This document shows positions 19,239 to 28,064 of a stretch of DNA of 64,000 nucleotides, piece by piece. The position numbers were made by a program, and so were the translations under genes. Position 1 is the first letter of the stretch, and each line of letters begins with the position of its first letter. Origin of the DNA: Pseudomonadota bacterium (lineage in GTDB: Bacteria > Pseudomonadota > Gammaproteobacteria > Burkholderiales > Burkholderiaceae_B); NCBI GenBank assembly GCA_023423975.1, contig JAFAEO010000084.1:1-64000 (forward strand). Reading direction: 5' to 3'. The notes under the pieces were generated by a model. It saw nothing but the letters and a program-made list of their open reading frames with translations, had not been told where the DNA came from and searched no databases.

Positions 19239-19844
19239 ATGCTGAAAATTGCGGTATTGATATTCTGTATGAGTTTTACAATGGCTGTGCCTGCTCAAGA
19301 AGCCAAACCATTCGGCATGACGATGGGTGCGAGCAAGCATGAAGTGATTAAGGCACTAAAGGGCGCGAAGGTTGATGACTTAAATGAGTTTGCGTTTGGG
19401 AGTAAAGTTGCCATTGAGATGTCGCCATACTTTGATAGGTATATGTATACGGTAACCCCTGAGACGGGGCTTTGCGCAGTTACAGGATTCTCGAAAGGCT
19501 TTACTGACATTTACCCGTTGATGGCACATTATCGTTCTATAAAAGAAGCGCTTTCCTCAAAATACGGAAAAACTTCAATGTCTTCCGAGATGGGTGTTAA
19601 AACCATTTTACCTATAGCGTCCGCAGTGCGGCGAGGTGTAATTGAGGTTAAGGATTTTTGGGGGTTGGCCGTTGACTCGGATGCCAATATGGTTTTCAAC
19701 CTAGAGAGCGATACAGTGCTTTACATTCAGCTTGACCTAATGCCAATCGGTAAAGATGCAGTCGCAGTCACTCTACAATATCCATTTAAGAATTACATAC
19801 AGTGCAGGGAAAGCATTCTTAAGAATCAGGCTAAATCACTTTAG
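19239..19844 (+). CDS. Exported protein, copy 1 of a three-member island family
   Basis: Function unknown. The 201 residues begin with a signal peptide (MLKIAVLIFCMSFTMAVPAQ, likely cleaved after Ala-Gln or nearby). The mature protein starts with the family motif (A/S)KPFGMTMG-SK-EVIKALKG, then a mid-protein TPETGLC motif, LxSKYG, and an F-W-G motif around 145. Two homologues lie at 33043 and 33689. There is a single mature Cys in TPETGLC plus one near the C-terminus, so a disulfide is possible. No clear Shine-Dalgarno sequence. It stands alone between two helicase genes, with the divergent NERD-helicase upstream. Confidence 0.75.
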   Translation: MLKIAVLIFCMSFTMAVPAQEAKPFGMTMGASKHEVIKALKGAKVDDLNEFAFGSKVAIEMSPYFDRYMYTVTPETGLCAVTGFSKGFTDIYPLMAHYRSIKEALSSKYGKTSMSSEMGVKTILPIASAVRRGVIEVKDFWGLAVDSDANMVFNLESDTVLYIQLDLMPIGKDAVAVTLQYPFKNYIQCRESILKNQAKSL

Positions 19845-20131
19845 CAGATTCAGTCAATTTTCATAAAAAAATAATAGCAGCCGTGTTGGTGACCACTTGC
19901 CTGGCTTTTTATTAATGTATAGGTAAGAAGAAAACACTAGGCAATTTACAGAGTTATTTGAAAGATTATGAAAATCAGCGAGTTATTTTTTCGCTTTATC
20001 AAAAATGCAACCTCAACAAACTGCCCACCAGCGAATATTTTAAGTAACCTTAAGCCATTATGGCTGGTAGAAGCGCTACCTTAACAAGTGCAGATAATCA
20101 TGACAATTAATTTATCAAATAAGGGCATTGC

Positions 20132-23100
20132 ATGGTAAAGGAATGGACTCCCTCTTATTGGGGGCGTCGACTGACTGGGTCGCCGAATTGGCGCTTGCGC
20201 ATGAATGGGTTGGAGCTTATCTTAGAGGTGAATAATTACGTTCATCGGATCACCGCCAAGGACGAAGGAGTTTGTAGAATCAATTCGGGCATATTTTGGA
20301 CTGATATTACTTTATTTCTAGAGCAAGGAATGAAAGTGAAAGTCGACGGTTTGCCCAATGTTCGGCGAGACAGTTTATCCGAAGCATTAAAAAATGAAAG
20401 GCGAATCAGCGATGATGTGGCATATGCCCAAGAAACACTTCGAAAAATAAGGGAATGGCTACAGTTAAAGATGGATCTGGAGCAGACGGCGCGCGATGAG
20501 AGACGTTGGCTTACACATGAAATGCTGGTTACAGTTAGGGATGCTCGGCCCAAATTTGACCGAAAAGGTATTACGCTTTTGAGCAATCCAGAGGTGAGGG
20601 CGCGTCTGGGTAGACAAGTTGTAGGCGTCGACATATCTGACGTAATGCAAAAGTGGATGGAGGCTGATCCTAGTCCCAGATGGGGCCTGTTGAATCTTGA
20701 ACACACTGAGCGAGAGCTGAATGATTGCAAGGATCTGTTCGATCGAGTCGAGAGCAAGTCGTTGACTCAGGAGCAGGCGATCGCGGTAATCTGTTTTGAC
20801 AATCGGGTGCAGGTTGTTGCTGCAGCTGGATCGGGCAAGACGTCCACTATGGTTGCCAAGGCTGCCTATGCTATCCATCGCGGTTTTGTAGGTCCGGAAC
20901 GCATCGTGCTACTAGCGTTCAACAAACAGGCTGCAGATGAGCTCAAGGAACGTGCTGCCAGGTCTTTCGAGCGCTTGAGAATGGACGGTATTGCTGTGGA
21001 AACTTCGACGTTTCACGCGTTGGGCCTTCGTATAATTGGAATGGCCACTGGAGAGAAACCGGACATACCTGAGTGGGCGACTGACAATGCTAGTGGTCTT
21101 CGCAAGTTAACCGATCTGATTGACCGTTTGAAGGACGATTCCGTTACGTTTCGGACACAATGGGATTTATTCCGTTTTGTATTTGGAAGAGATTTACCCG
21201 CGATGGGGGTTCATACCGTAGCGGACATGTGGGATTCTGAGGGGAACGGATATGTGCGCACCACAAAAGGGGAGGCGGTAAAGAGTCAAGAAGAATCCAT
21301 GATTGCAAATTGGCTTTTTTACAATGGTGTTGAATACAATTACGAAGCTCGCTATGAGCACCACACTGCGAGCGAGAAACGTAGGCAATACAGGCCCGAT
21401 TTCTACTATCCCGATATCGACTTGTATCACGAACACTTCGCGCTTGATGCGCATGGTCAAGCGCCTGACCATTTCGAGGGCTATCAAGAGGGAGTCCTCT
21501 GGAAACGCCAACTCCACTACGATAAAAATACATCCTTATTTGAAACCTCCTCACACGGTCTGAGGAATGGAGATGATTTTCAGCGGCTTGCCGCTGAACT
21601 GACCTCGAGGGGTATCGAACTTGATCCCAACCCTGATCGTGAAATTCCTTTCAATGGGCAAAAGCCTATGGAGGCGGGAGAGCTCATCGCGTTGGTGCGC
21701 ACATTTATTAGCCATGTTAAGAGCAATTGTTTGACTGTCAACACGCTACGTGAACGACTTGATGCTATGCCCGAGGATACTTTCAAGCACCGTCACAGAA
21801 TGTTCCTGGACATTGCTACTCCGATCTTGGAAGCATGGGATGCTGCGCTCAAAGCAGAGGGAGGAATTGATTTTGAGGACATGCTGAATCTTGCAGCGGA
21901 ACACCTAGAGAGTGGTCGTTACGACGCTCTTTACGAATTGGTGATGGCTGATGAATTCCAGGATGCCTCTCGCGCCAGAGCTCGATTATGCCGTGCTTTG
22001 GTCCAGAAGCCAGGCCGGTTCTTATTTGCGGTAGGAGATGACTGGCAGTCTATTAACAGATTTGCCGGCGCGGATGTGTCGGTGATGACAAATTTTCAGC
22101 AATGGTTTGGTCATGGACAAATTCTCAAGCTTGAGCAAACTTTTCGCTGCCCCCAGGAGCTATGTGATGTTTCTAGCCGTTTCATCACCAAAAATCCTGC
22201 CCAGATCTCGAAGGGTGTGCGGTCGGTTACTCCGACACATGGGCCTGTAATCCAAGCATTTCAAGTAGATGGTAAGAACAAGCTTGCTGACGCAATTGAC
22301 CAGTTCGTGATGAAGCTAGCGGAAGGCGTTCAAAACGGTGAGATTGAGCCTCAGCGCGATGGGAAAGTTTCTGTCTTCGTGCTTGGTCGTTATAATGCTG
22401 ACCGCCAATATGTGCCGGGACGCCGGGCGCGGTTTGACCGCTGGGTCGATGTCTCATTCCTAACCATTCACCGTTCCAAAGGCAGTGAAGCGGATTATGT
22501 CATCCTACCTGAAATGCTCAGTGTAGCGCGGGGGCGAAGTTTCCCTAACAACCGTGCTGACGATCCTGTATTGGCGTTAGCAATGCCAGATAGTGATATT
22601 TATCCTTTTAGCGAGGAGCGCCGCCTGTTTTATGTGGCTCTTACCCGTGCTCGACGCAGCGTAACAATGTTTACAGTCCGAGGGCAGTGTTCTGTATTTT
22701 TGCGAGAGCTGGTGGAAGAAGACACCCACTTGGTTATTGCAGATATCGATGGAAAGGAAATTCGGGAAGAGAATTGCCCGTCGTGTAAGCACGGTGTTTT
22801 GGTCTTACGCACGGGGCCGTATGGTGAGTTTCGCTCCTGCTCGAACTATCCTTCTTGTGCATACAAGCCGAAGGAACGAGGGGGTTCCGGACAGATATTT
22901 AAGCAACAAAGCAAACAATATAACCCTTTTTCGGCAACAGTTGGAAGAGAGAGGGCGACCGATGTGGTTCCTTCACTGCGGCCTTCCGTTCTTGCAGAAG
23001 CGGAAAGACCTAAACGGTCGCCTCCCGATATATGTCCACAACCGAGACCTACCATGCCTGAACAAACAAAAAAATCTAAATCGACGTCACGTTTCTCACT

Positions 23101-23614
23101 TTCCGCTGTTTTAAGCTCTGCGAACAAAGCAGTCGAAGATTTCAATTGTTTTGTGACACAGCAAAGTGCTATCCAAAATGCCACTTCATCCTTAGAATTG
23201 GATATTCGCGCTGAAAAATTAGTTATTAACCACGTTCTCAACGGGGCAAAGTCGGATTTTGAGTTAGAAGAAAAGTTGAAAAGCAAAGGCCCGCATTACC
23301 GTGATCTCTATGAAAAAAATTACAAGGAGATCTCCCAGTTGCTGGAGGAGGATACCGAGCAATTTCCAAGTCTTGGCAGACCAGTCCCAACATTCCAACG
23401 AGCCATCCACCATTCTGATCCGGACACTGATAATGCAATACAACAAAAATTTAATCGTCTACGAGAGGATCGGGAGACATTCCTTACCGTTGTGCGTGCT
23501 GAGTTGAACAGCGATCCTGTTGTCCGAGGCTATTTTCTGAAGGGGCTCCAAGAAATCGACTGTATGCACTATCTGATTGATTTAGATCCTATGTCTTCGT
23601 GGAGGTTGCCTTGA
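20132..23614 (+). CDS. SF1 helicase with inserted PD-(D/E)xK-like domain and topoisomerase zinc finger
   Basis: A 1160-residue UvrD/helicase-IV-type protein. Walker A is AAAGSGKT (about 231-238), with AFNKQAADEL (Ia), MADEFQDAS (II), VGDDWQSINRFAG (III), EQTFRCP (IV), TIHRSKGSEADYV (V) and YVALTRARRSV (VI). Between Ia and II, residues ~385-470 resemble an inserted PD-(D/E)xK nuclease (RPDFYYPD, LYHEHFAL, then WKRQLH). After the core comes a topoisomerase-type C4 zinc finger (CPSC...CSNYPSCAYKP, about 881-912) and a ~250-residue tail without recognisable motifs. AAGGG lies 7 bases upstream of the ATG. A DNA repair or defence role is inferred from architecture and neighbours. Confidence 0.83.
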   Translation: MVKEWTPSYWGRRLTGSPNWRLRMNGLELILEVNNYVHRITAKDEGVCRINSGIFWTDITLFLEQGMKVKVDGLPNVRRDSLSEALKNERRISDDVAYAQETLRKIREWLQLKMDLEQTARDERRWLTHEMLVTVRDARPKFDRKGITLLSNPEVRARLGRQVVGVDISDVMQKWMEADPSPRWGLLNLEHTERELNDCKDLFDRVESKSLTQEQAIAVICFDNRVQVVAAAGSGKTSTMVAKAAYAIHRGFVGPERIVLLAFNKQAADELKERAARSFERLRMDGIAVETSTFHALGLRIIGMATGEKPDIPEWATDNASGLRKLTDLIDRLKDDSVTFRTQWDLFRFVFGRDLPAMGVHTVADMWDSEGNGYVRTTKGEAVKSQEESMIANWLFYNGVEYNYEARYEHHTASEKRRQYRPDFYYPDIDLYHEHFALDAHGQAPDHFEGYQEGVLWKRQLHYDKNTSLFETSSHGLRNGDDFQRLAAELTSRGIELDPNPDREIPFNGQKPMEAGELIALVRTFISHVKSNCLTVNTLRERLDAMPEDTFKHRHRMFLDIATPILEAWDAALKAEGGIDFEDMLNLAAEHLESGRYDALYELVMADEFQDASRARARLCRALVQKPGRFLFAVGDDWQSINRFAGADVSVMTNFQQWFGHGQILKLEQTFRCPQELCDVSSRFITKNPAQISKGVRSVTPTHGPVIQAFQVDGKNKLADAIDQFVMKLAEGVQNGEIEPQRDGKVSVFVLGRYNADRQYVPGRRARFDRWVDVSFLTIHRSKGSEADYVILPEMLSVARGRSFPNNRADDPVLALAMPDSDIYPFSEERRLFYVALTRARRSVTMFTVRGQCSVFLRELVEEDTHLVIADIDGKEIREENCPSCKHGVLVLRTGPYGEFRSCSNYPSCAYKPKERGGSGQIFKQQSKQYNPFSATVGRERATDVVPSLRPSVLAEAERPKRSPPDICPQPRPTMPEQTKKSKSTSRFSLSAVLSSANKAVEDFNCFVTQQSAIQNATSSLELDIRAEKLVINHVLNGAKSDFELEEKLKSKGPHYRDLYEKNYKEISQLLEEDTEQFPSLGRPVPTFQRAIHHSDPDTDNAIQQKFNRLREDRETFLTVVRAELNSDPVVRGYFLKGLQEIDCMHYLIDLDPMSSWRLP

Positions 23615-23620
23615 CGAATT

Positions 23621-23635
23621 GAACAACGATTGTTC
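23621..23635. promoter_or_regulatory. Small palindrome between helicase and RT chimera
   Basis: GAACAA-CGA-TTGTTC, a perfect 6-bp inverted repeat with a 3-nt spacer, 7 bases after the helicase stop and about 120 bases before the next start. Possible operator. No T-run follows, so not a terminator. Confidence 0.3.
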
Positions 23636-23756
23636 ACTATGGATGAGGAAATTGTATTATTAATAGTATGTAAATACAGAAAAATTATGCAACTATTATT
23701 TTGAAGCAAAAAATGTATTAATTGGCAAGTTTTGTGGAAGCACTCGAGGCTCGAAC

Positions 23757-24743
23757 ATGCATGACGAATTTGAAATAGAAGGATACGAATCCGACTCAGC
23801 CCTAGAGGGTGCGGAGAAAACCGCACAAACTTCGAATGAGATTGATCTGTCGATACTTTTTGGTTTCCCTATTGATATCAATTTGGTCTTACTCCATCTA
23901 AAGCAGGACATGCGAGATGATTGGTATTTCGACGTTTTGCAATATCAGGATTTGTTTGATGATATCAATTATTGTAAAACGGTTATCGAACAATCTTTTA
24001 AAGTAGGCCACGGCGTATATATGGCGGACGTTCCTACTGTTCGAGGAATTCCCAAAAAGGCGTTATCTGAGCGCTATGCACTGGAGACTGATTTTTTTGA
24101 TCGATTTGTTTACCAGGCGGCTGTAACTTATTTGATCAAATATATTGACCCACTATTAAGTCATAAAGTGCTTAGTTATCGGTATGAAAAGTATCCTTTA
24201 AAAAGAAAGTATCTATTCAAGAACAAACTTGAACGATGGAATACATTTGAAGGGATCACTCTTACTTTTATGTCCAGCGGACAGTATTTGGCAGTTACTG
24301 ACCTAACAAATTTTTTTGAAGGTATATCCAGCGAATTAATCTGCGATAAGTTACTTACGGTCAACCACTTGGCGTCTTTAAAGGTAAGCGTTAAATGTCT
24401 TGCGTTGGGCGCGACTGACCTCACAAGCCCGGTCGGACAGATGACCATGACTATTTTGGCGGCAGTGGCACAGTTTGAGCGGGATTTGATACGAGAACGC
24501 ACCCATGCTGGTTTGGCACGGGCGCGCGGTGAAGGGAGAGTCGGAGGCCGTCGTTTAGTTTTGAATGACGATCAGCAAAAGCAAATTCTCAGTCGGTTGG
24601 AAAACGGCGACAGTGTGCGGTCTTTAGCACGACTGTTTGCTGTTGCCCCATCTACTATTATGCGTATAAGGGATGGGCTGAACAAGTCTGCAAAAAGTGG
24701 GCTTAATACGCATGGGAGCCAATTGCTTCAACTACAGAAATAG
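23757..24743 (+). CDS. Chimera: reverse-transcriptase N-terminal part fused to serine-resolvase C-terminal part
   Basis: One 328-residue frame joins two unrelated halves. Residues ~1-198 match the N-terminal part of bacterial RTs of the DRT/UG/Abi kind: MRDDWYFD, PKKALSERYALETDFFDRFVYQAAVTYL, LLSHKVLSYRYEKYP, and motif A with Asp182 (AVTDLTNFFE). The RT then stops; there is no YxDD and no thumb. Residues ~203-328 are the C-terminal part of a Tn3-type resolvase: KCLALGATDLTSPVGQMTM, AVAQFERDLIRERTHAGLARARGEGRVGGR, then a helix-turn-helix (SVRSLARLFAVAPSTIMRIRDG). The resolvase catalytic Ser domain is missing. The join lies near 24345-24375, and base composition rises there. It is probably a dead fusion made by deletion or recombination, although the frame is open throughout. 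Confidence 0.8.
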   Translation: MHDEFEIEGYESDSALEGAEKTAQTSNEIDLSILFGFPIDINLVLLHLKQDMRDDWYFDVLQYQDLFDDINYCKTVIEQSFKVGHGVYMADVPTVRGIPKKALSERYALETDFFDRFVYQAAVTYLIKYIDPLLSHKVLSYRYEKYPLKRKYLFKNKLERWNTFEGITLTFMSSGQYLAVTDLTNFFEGISSELICDKLLTVNHLASLKVSVKCLALGATDLTSPVGQMTMTILAAVAQFERDLIRERTHAGLARARGEGRVGGRRLVLNDDQQKQILSRLENGDSVRSLARLFAVAPSTIMRIRDGLNKSAKSGLNTHGSQLLQLQK

Positions 24744-24751
24744 GACCTAAA

Positions 24752-25066
24752 ATGGCGAATAAATGGGGCATCCCGAAGGATGTTGAGTTGTCTGTTCTCG
24801 CACGAGATGAGAAGTGTGTTTATTGTGGGCGCGCATTCGGAGGAAATCGTGCGTCTCAACGCTCTTGGGAGCATATTGTTAACGATATTTCTTTAGCTAC
24901 TATAGACAATATCGCTTCATGTTGTGTGGGATGCAATGCTTCTAAGGGCGCAAAAGAACTCAGAGTCTGGCTTGACTCCGATAACGCGCGTCATAGAGGG
25001 ATTTCAGCAAGCACATTGGCTGCAGTTGTCGTTGCTGCTCTTCAGGGCGCGGCACAAACGAAATGA
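24752..25066 (+). CDS. Small HNH-like endonuclease
   Basis: The 104-residue protein shows CVYCG, then WEHIVND, NIASCCVGCNASKG, and a helical tail. Two CxxC knuckles flank the EH...N core, which fits a zinc-stabilised HNH/beta-beta-alpha nuclease related to phage and McrA-type HNH proteins. The ATG follows AGGACC and lies 8 bases after the chimera stop, so it is cotranscribed with it. Short HNH genes occur in defence cassettes and in transposon cargo; which applies here is unclear. Confidence 0.7.
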   Translation: MANKWGIPKDVELSVLARDEKCVYCGRAFGGNRASQRSWEHIVNDISLATIDNIASCCVGCNASKGAKELRVWLDSDNARHRGISASTLAAVVVAALQGAAQTK

Positions 25067-25192
25067 GTTTTGGTGACCTCTGAGCTTGGTCGCAATAATT
25101 GAAGTATGGAGCCCGCTTCGTGTATATGCATTGTCATTAGTGCTCAAGTCAATCGATTTTTTGGGCTCAATCTTATTGTCAGGTCGGTCGAT

Positions 25193-26155
25193 TCATGAGT
25201 TCCACCTAGAAGTAAGATTTTTCAACGCCTGTCGTGCTTTTTCATTTAATTCTGCCGCTGATTTCGTGGTGCGGCAGTGCATCTTTGTTATTGTCCTGCC
25301 TGACGGAGTTGGAGAGGGACGAGGGCCTTTCGCACCGATCCCGAATGCAAGGGTTTCTCTAATATGGCGATCTAACCCAGTCAGTTGGCTGGTTTCAATT
25401 ATTGGTGCTCTAAAGCTGAAATATTGACTCAAAGTTTGAAATTGGAACAGTTGTAGCTGTTCGAGTGTTCTTGCGGGAACAGCAGGTCCGCTGAAATTAT
25501 TTTCAAATCGTGCTCTGTGTTGGGTGGTCGGAAGCTGGACAAATACCTTCTTTTGTGGGTCCCTAGCGTCAGTGGTTTTGAGATATGCTCGTTGAAAATG
25601 ATTAGATCGGTGGTCGCCTACACGGAGCATGTAGCCGTCAGAAATTCGCTTGAGGGCTCTATCGCGACCGAGTATGAATTCATTTCCTAGAGGCATGCCG
25701 TAAATCACTCTGTCTTTCCCCGCTGGTAGTTCGATCCATTCTGTAAATCCAAGCGTAATTTCAGCAAGCTCGCTTGGCGACTCCTCTGTCCATTGTTTCG
25801 GATAAATATCAAGCGATATTTCCATCCGGCTGACTTCATATGGTTTGATAATTTGATTCTCTTGTCGTGATGTCTGCCTTTCAAACAATTCTAGTGTATT
25901 AACTATATCTGAATATCTTTGCGGATTTTGGATATAAATGTCAAATACCGTCGCGCCGCCGCCAGCGTTGGCGTTGACGGGTTTTGCGTAATGCCCAGAA
26001 TCTGCTTCTAGAACATTCATGTATCGCTTGAGTGTCCATCCATTTGTCGGCCGATTAAGGAACGCTCGAATCACAACAAAGTCCAAAACTGCTTTAGCTT
26101 TAAATTTTTCGAATTTCATGTCTTGCATTATTGAGTTTGTATTTTGCCGATACAT
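25193..26155 (-). CDS. Conserved-looking protein, possibly Rep (replication-initiation-factor) related
   Basis: Function not firmly recognised. The 320-residue soluble protein contains a pattern seen in plasmid/phage replication initiation factors: SRMEISLDIYP (a beta strand with an acidic residue), FQRAYLKTTDARDPQKK and HRARFENNF, in that order and spacing. I see no clear catalytic Tyr motif or HUH. The N-terminal GWTLKRYMNVLEADSGHYAK may be DNA-binding. No close neighbour on its strand. It could also be an unrelated hypothetical protein. The first ATG gives the longest form; internal Met at 26128 or 26119 are alternatives without better ribosome-binding sites. Confidence 0.45.
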   Translation of the reverse strand: MYRQNTNSIMQDMKFEKFKAKAVLDFVVIRAFLNRPTNGWTLKRYMNVLEADSGHYAKPVNANAGGGATVFDIYIQNPQRYSDIVNTLELFERQTSRQENQIIKPYEVSRMEISLDIYPKQWTEESPSELAEITLGFTEWIELPAGKDRVIYGMPLGNEFILGRDRALKRISDGYMLRVGDHRSNHFQRAYLKTTDARDPQKKVFVQLPTTQHRARFENNFSGPAVPARTLEQLQLFQFQTLSQYFSFRAPIIETSQLTGLDRHIRETLAFGIGAKGPRPSPTPSGRTITKMHCRTTKSAAELNEKARQALKNLTSRWNS

Positions 26156-26704
26156 ATAAAAGCCGCTCTCGTATTTCTAATCCGGGATGCCTACTTTTTA
26201 TGCTACCAAGCGTGTTCATGTAATGAGCCTCGTTCCGTTAATCGCAAATTTTGTTGATCGCATCATTTACAGCACGATATACAGCTTTTTTAGGGCCATT
26301 GCTGTGGAATTAATTCCTGAAATGATGCCAAGGCGATGCACGAAACAGGCCAGTTAATTAAATTATAGTAATTGGTTACTTACATTAAAGGTAAATCCGA
26401 AATGTAGATTCTGGTGCTACCGGCAACTGCGGGCAAATTATGCCGTTCAAAGGCATATGTAATGAGTGGTGGCTGTCGATGATAAATCGACTAATCAAAA
26501 TGATGGGGGGTAGGAGGGCTAATTGTTAGGCCCACCGCTGATCAATCTGATTGATCGGACAGATGCGGCGGCTGCAGCGTTTTCGGTGAAAATTAAAGCG
26601 TGGGGGCTTTATATTTCGCGGATTTCAAGGCTCCACTCTAATAACTATATATATAGTATCCATACCCCCCAGGGAGTGGATCTCCTGTTTGGCTGCAGCT
26701 CTCA
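26156..26704. other. Noncoding stretch with three palindromes
   Basis: No convincing gene. It contains GTCGAT-GATAA-ATCGAC (26475-26491), a GATCAATC/GATTGATC-type inverted repeat near 26539-26556, and an ACTATATATATAGT palindrome near 26645. These could be regulator sites for the minus-strand gene at 26155 or traces of an origin. I see no iteron array. Confidence 0.35.
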
Positions 26705-27102
26705 ATGAAGTGTTTTGTTATGGTTGAAGTGTCGTCTTTCATGATAGGTTGCCGTAGCGAAGCCAGTCCCTAAGTATTGCCGCTGTATTTTACTGCATTT
26801 TAGTTCTGCTTTTCCATCTCACTGCAATCGGCAGTTGGTTTTCAGTTCCAGGCTACTCAATTGGTTTCTACGACCGCGTTTCACTTCCTGACCGGACTTA
26901 CTTCATCCTTGTTCTCCTGAACGTGGCGGATATATTGTTTTGCGTTTCGATAGCCCGGCCCGGAGTAATGGTTTCAGAAATCGTTATTAACCGGGTTGCA
27001 TTACCTTTCTTTGTTGACTTTGGGGGATCAGTAACTGACAGTGGTCTTCAAGGTGAAATGATGCTCCCTGAGTTCTTTGATATCTGTTATCCGCGGCTGT
27101 AA
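26705..27102 (+). pseudogene. Small two-helix membrane protein gene, frameshifted or with unusual start
   Basis: From 26758 a 114-codon frame stays open to TAA at 27100-27102 and reads like a membrane protein: a first hydrophobic segment IAAVFYCILVLLFHLTAIG, a polar turn (GFYDRVSLPDR), a second hydrophobic segment TYFILVLLNVADILFCVSIA, and a soluble tail ending DICYPRL. It lacks an ATG, GTG or TTG before its first membrane helix. The only ATGs (26705, 26720) are in a neighbouring frame that ends with CCC TAA at 26771-26773, just where a one-base shift would join the two. Either a frameshifted gene or a programmed shift. No homologue recognised. Confidence 0.35.
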
Positions 27103-27533
27103 TTTGAAGGGCTGTAAAAAAGGCGTTTTAAGCGTTTGTTTTCAATTAGACTATCTTTGGTGGTGTAATGGCATAAAAACGCAACCAAGGGGCTGTGTTC
27201 GCGTCCTAGAGGCATTGGCTGATTCAGCTGTCTGACGTTAATTGGTCCGCGCGTCATATTCGAGGGTTCTGTGTTGGGTGCGGCAGGATTAGACTTACCT
27301 TTAGGTATGGATAAGGCTTGTAACTGGTTATCTAAAGGGCGCGGCTGGAATTGCCTTCGCGGTCGGGTTGCTTAACCGGCTGTTGTCTAGGTTGGTTGCT
27401 TCTTTCTTGAGCAAAATTTACGCAATCTCAGAAGTCGTTGCGGGTCATACTCTCGAAAGACACTGGAAAAGGGAACCGACAAGCCGAGAACACGGGTTGA
27501 TGATGGGGCTTTCACTACCTGCGAGGTATCAAA
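27103..27533. other. Leader region of the first tandem paralogue
   Basis: Holds repeat copy A (27122-27217). Downstream, a frame open from about 27313 to 27574 has a hydrophobic stretch (AGIAFAVGLLNRLL) but only TTG starts and overlaps the next gene, so it may be a remnant. Otherwise I see nothing. Confidence 0.3.
27122..27217. repeat. Diverged ~96-bp repeat, copy A (ncRNA-like)
   Basis: Pairs with 29058-29154. Shared blocks in the same order: GGCGTTTTAA(G)GCGTTT, TTTTNNATTAGNCTA, GTGGTGNAAT, GGCTGTNTT and TCCTAGAGGCATTG. The divergence is spread evenly with few gaps, and similarity fades outside, so this is an old, bounded element. No open frame is conserved between copies, which suggests an RNA or a binding site. 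It lies about 316 bases before the first tandem paralogue. Confidence 0.6.
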
Positions 27534-28064
27534 ATGCCCACACTTACCTACAAAAATATGTCTTACGTCGTTGACGGCGAGAATTTCTTGGTGATGCTCA
27601 CTGCCATGATAGCGAGCACGGACCTGGCTCCCGATATCCAGAAGTTTGAAGTCGATTTCAATGATCCGTATGTTTACAGTGCCGACGCGGTCCACAAATG
27701 GTTCACCGCCTTGATTAAGCAGTTCAATGTTCGCATCAACCGGCAAATGGCCGCGAACAACGGACAGCCCATTGAGCGGGTTACTAAAGACGGCCAGCCC
27801 TTTCAGAATGATTTTGACCGTGCCTACGCCATTGTGCGTCTCGGCTGTGAGCTTTACCCCCATTTGCTACTGGCGAGCGTTGCGTCTGAACTCAAGACTA
27901 TTGAGTTGCCCGGTGATCTGTTTCTGCGGTTCATGACAGTGCTGGACGAAGTATACGAGCGGCGTCCACGCGTGCGTGAGCTACTGTCAGCGGCACAGGC
28001 AGTGCTTGATCAGAATCCTCAAAGGATTGTCCCGGTGAACTCACTCGACGAGTTTCCCGCATAA
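27534..28064 (+). CDS. Unknown protein, tandem paralogue 1
   Basis: A 176-residue soluble, acidic, mostly helical protein of unknown function. It is homologous to the product of 28369-28893: both share HKWFTALIKQFN versus DEWLHGMLKKFD, AIVRLGCELYPHLLLASVA versus AIIRLCCEFYPIFLARSIA, a (L/V)P-DL-LR segment, and LL-AAQA-L near the C-terminus. The start is supported by GAGG, 8 bases upstream; both paralogues share the leader end CTG(C/A)GAGGTA. No signal peptide, membrane helix or catalytic motif is evident. Base composition is closer to the host core than that of the neighbouring island genes. Confidence 0.7.
   Translation: MPTLTYKNMSYVVDGENFLVMLTAMIASTDLAPDIQKFEVDFNDPYVYSADAVHKWFTALIKQFNVRINRQMAANNGQPIERVTKDGQPFQNDFDRAYAIVRLGCELYPHLLLASVASELKTIELPGDLFLRFMTVLDEVYERRPRVRELLSAAQAVLDQNPQRIVPVNSLDEFPA

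Noticed and set aside
24360..24743. Functional Tn3-family transposon resolvase
   Set aside because: The catalytic N-terminal domain with the active Ser is missing, and I found no transposase gene or 38-bp terminal repeats nearby.
25685..25700. TTCCTAGAGGCAT inside the Rep-like gene, matching the end of the 96-bp repeat
   Set aside because: Only 13 bases match and it lies within a coding frame; the rest of the repeat is absent, so chance is the simplest reading.
26523..26708. 61-codon frame with a TTG start
   Set aside because: No ribosome-binding site, Ala-run and tyrosine/asparagine-rich low-complexity composition; overlaps palindromes.
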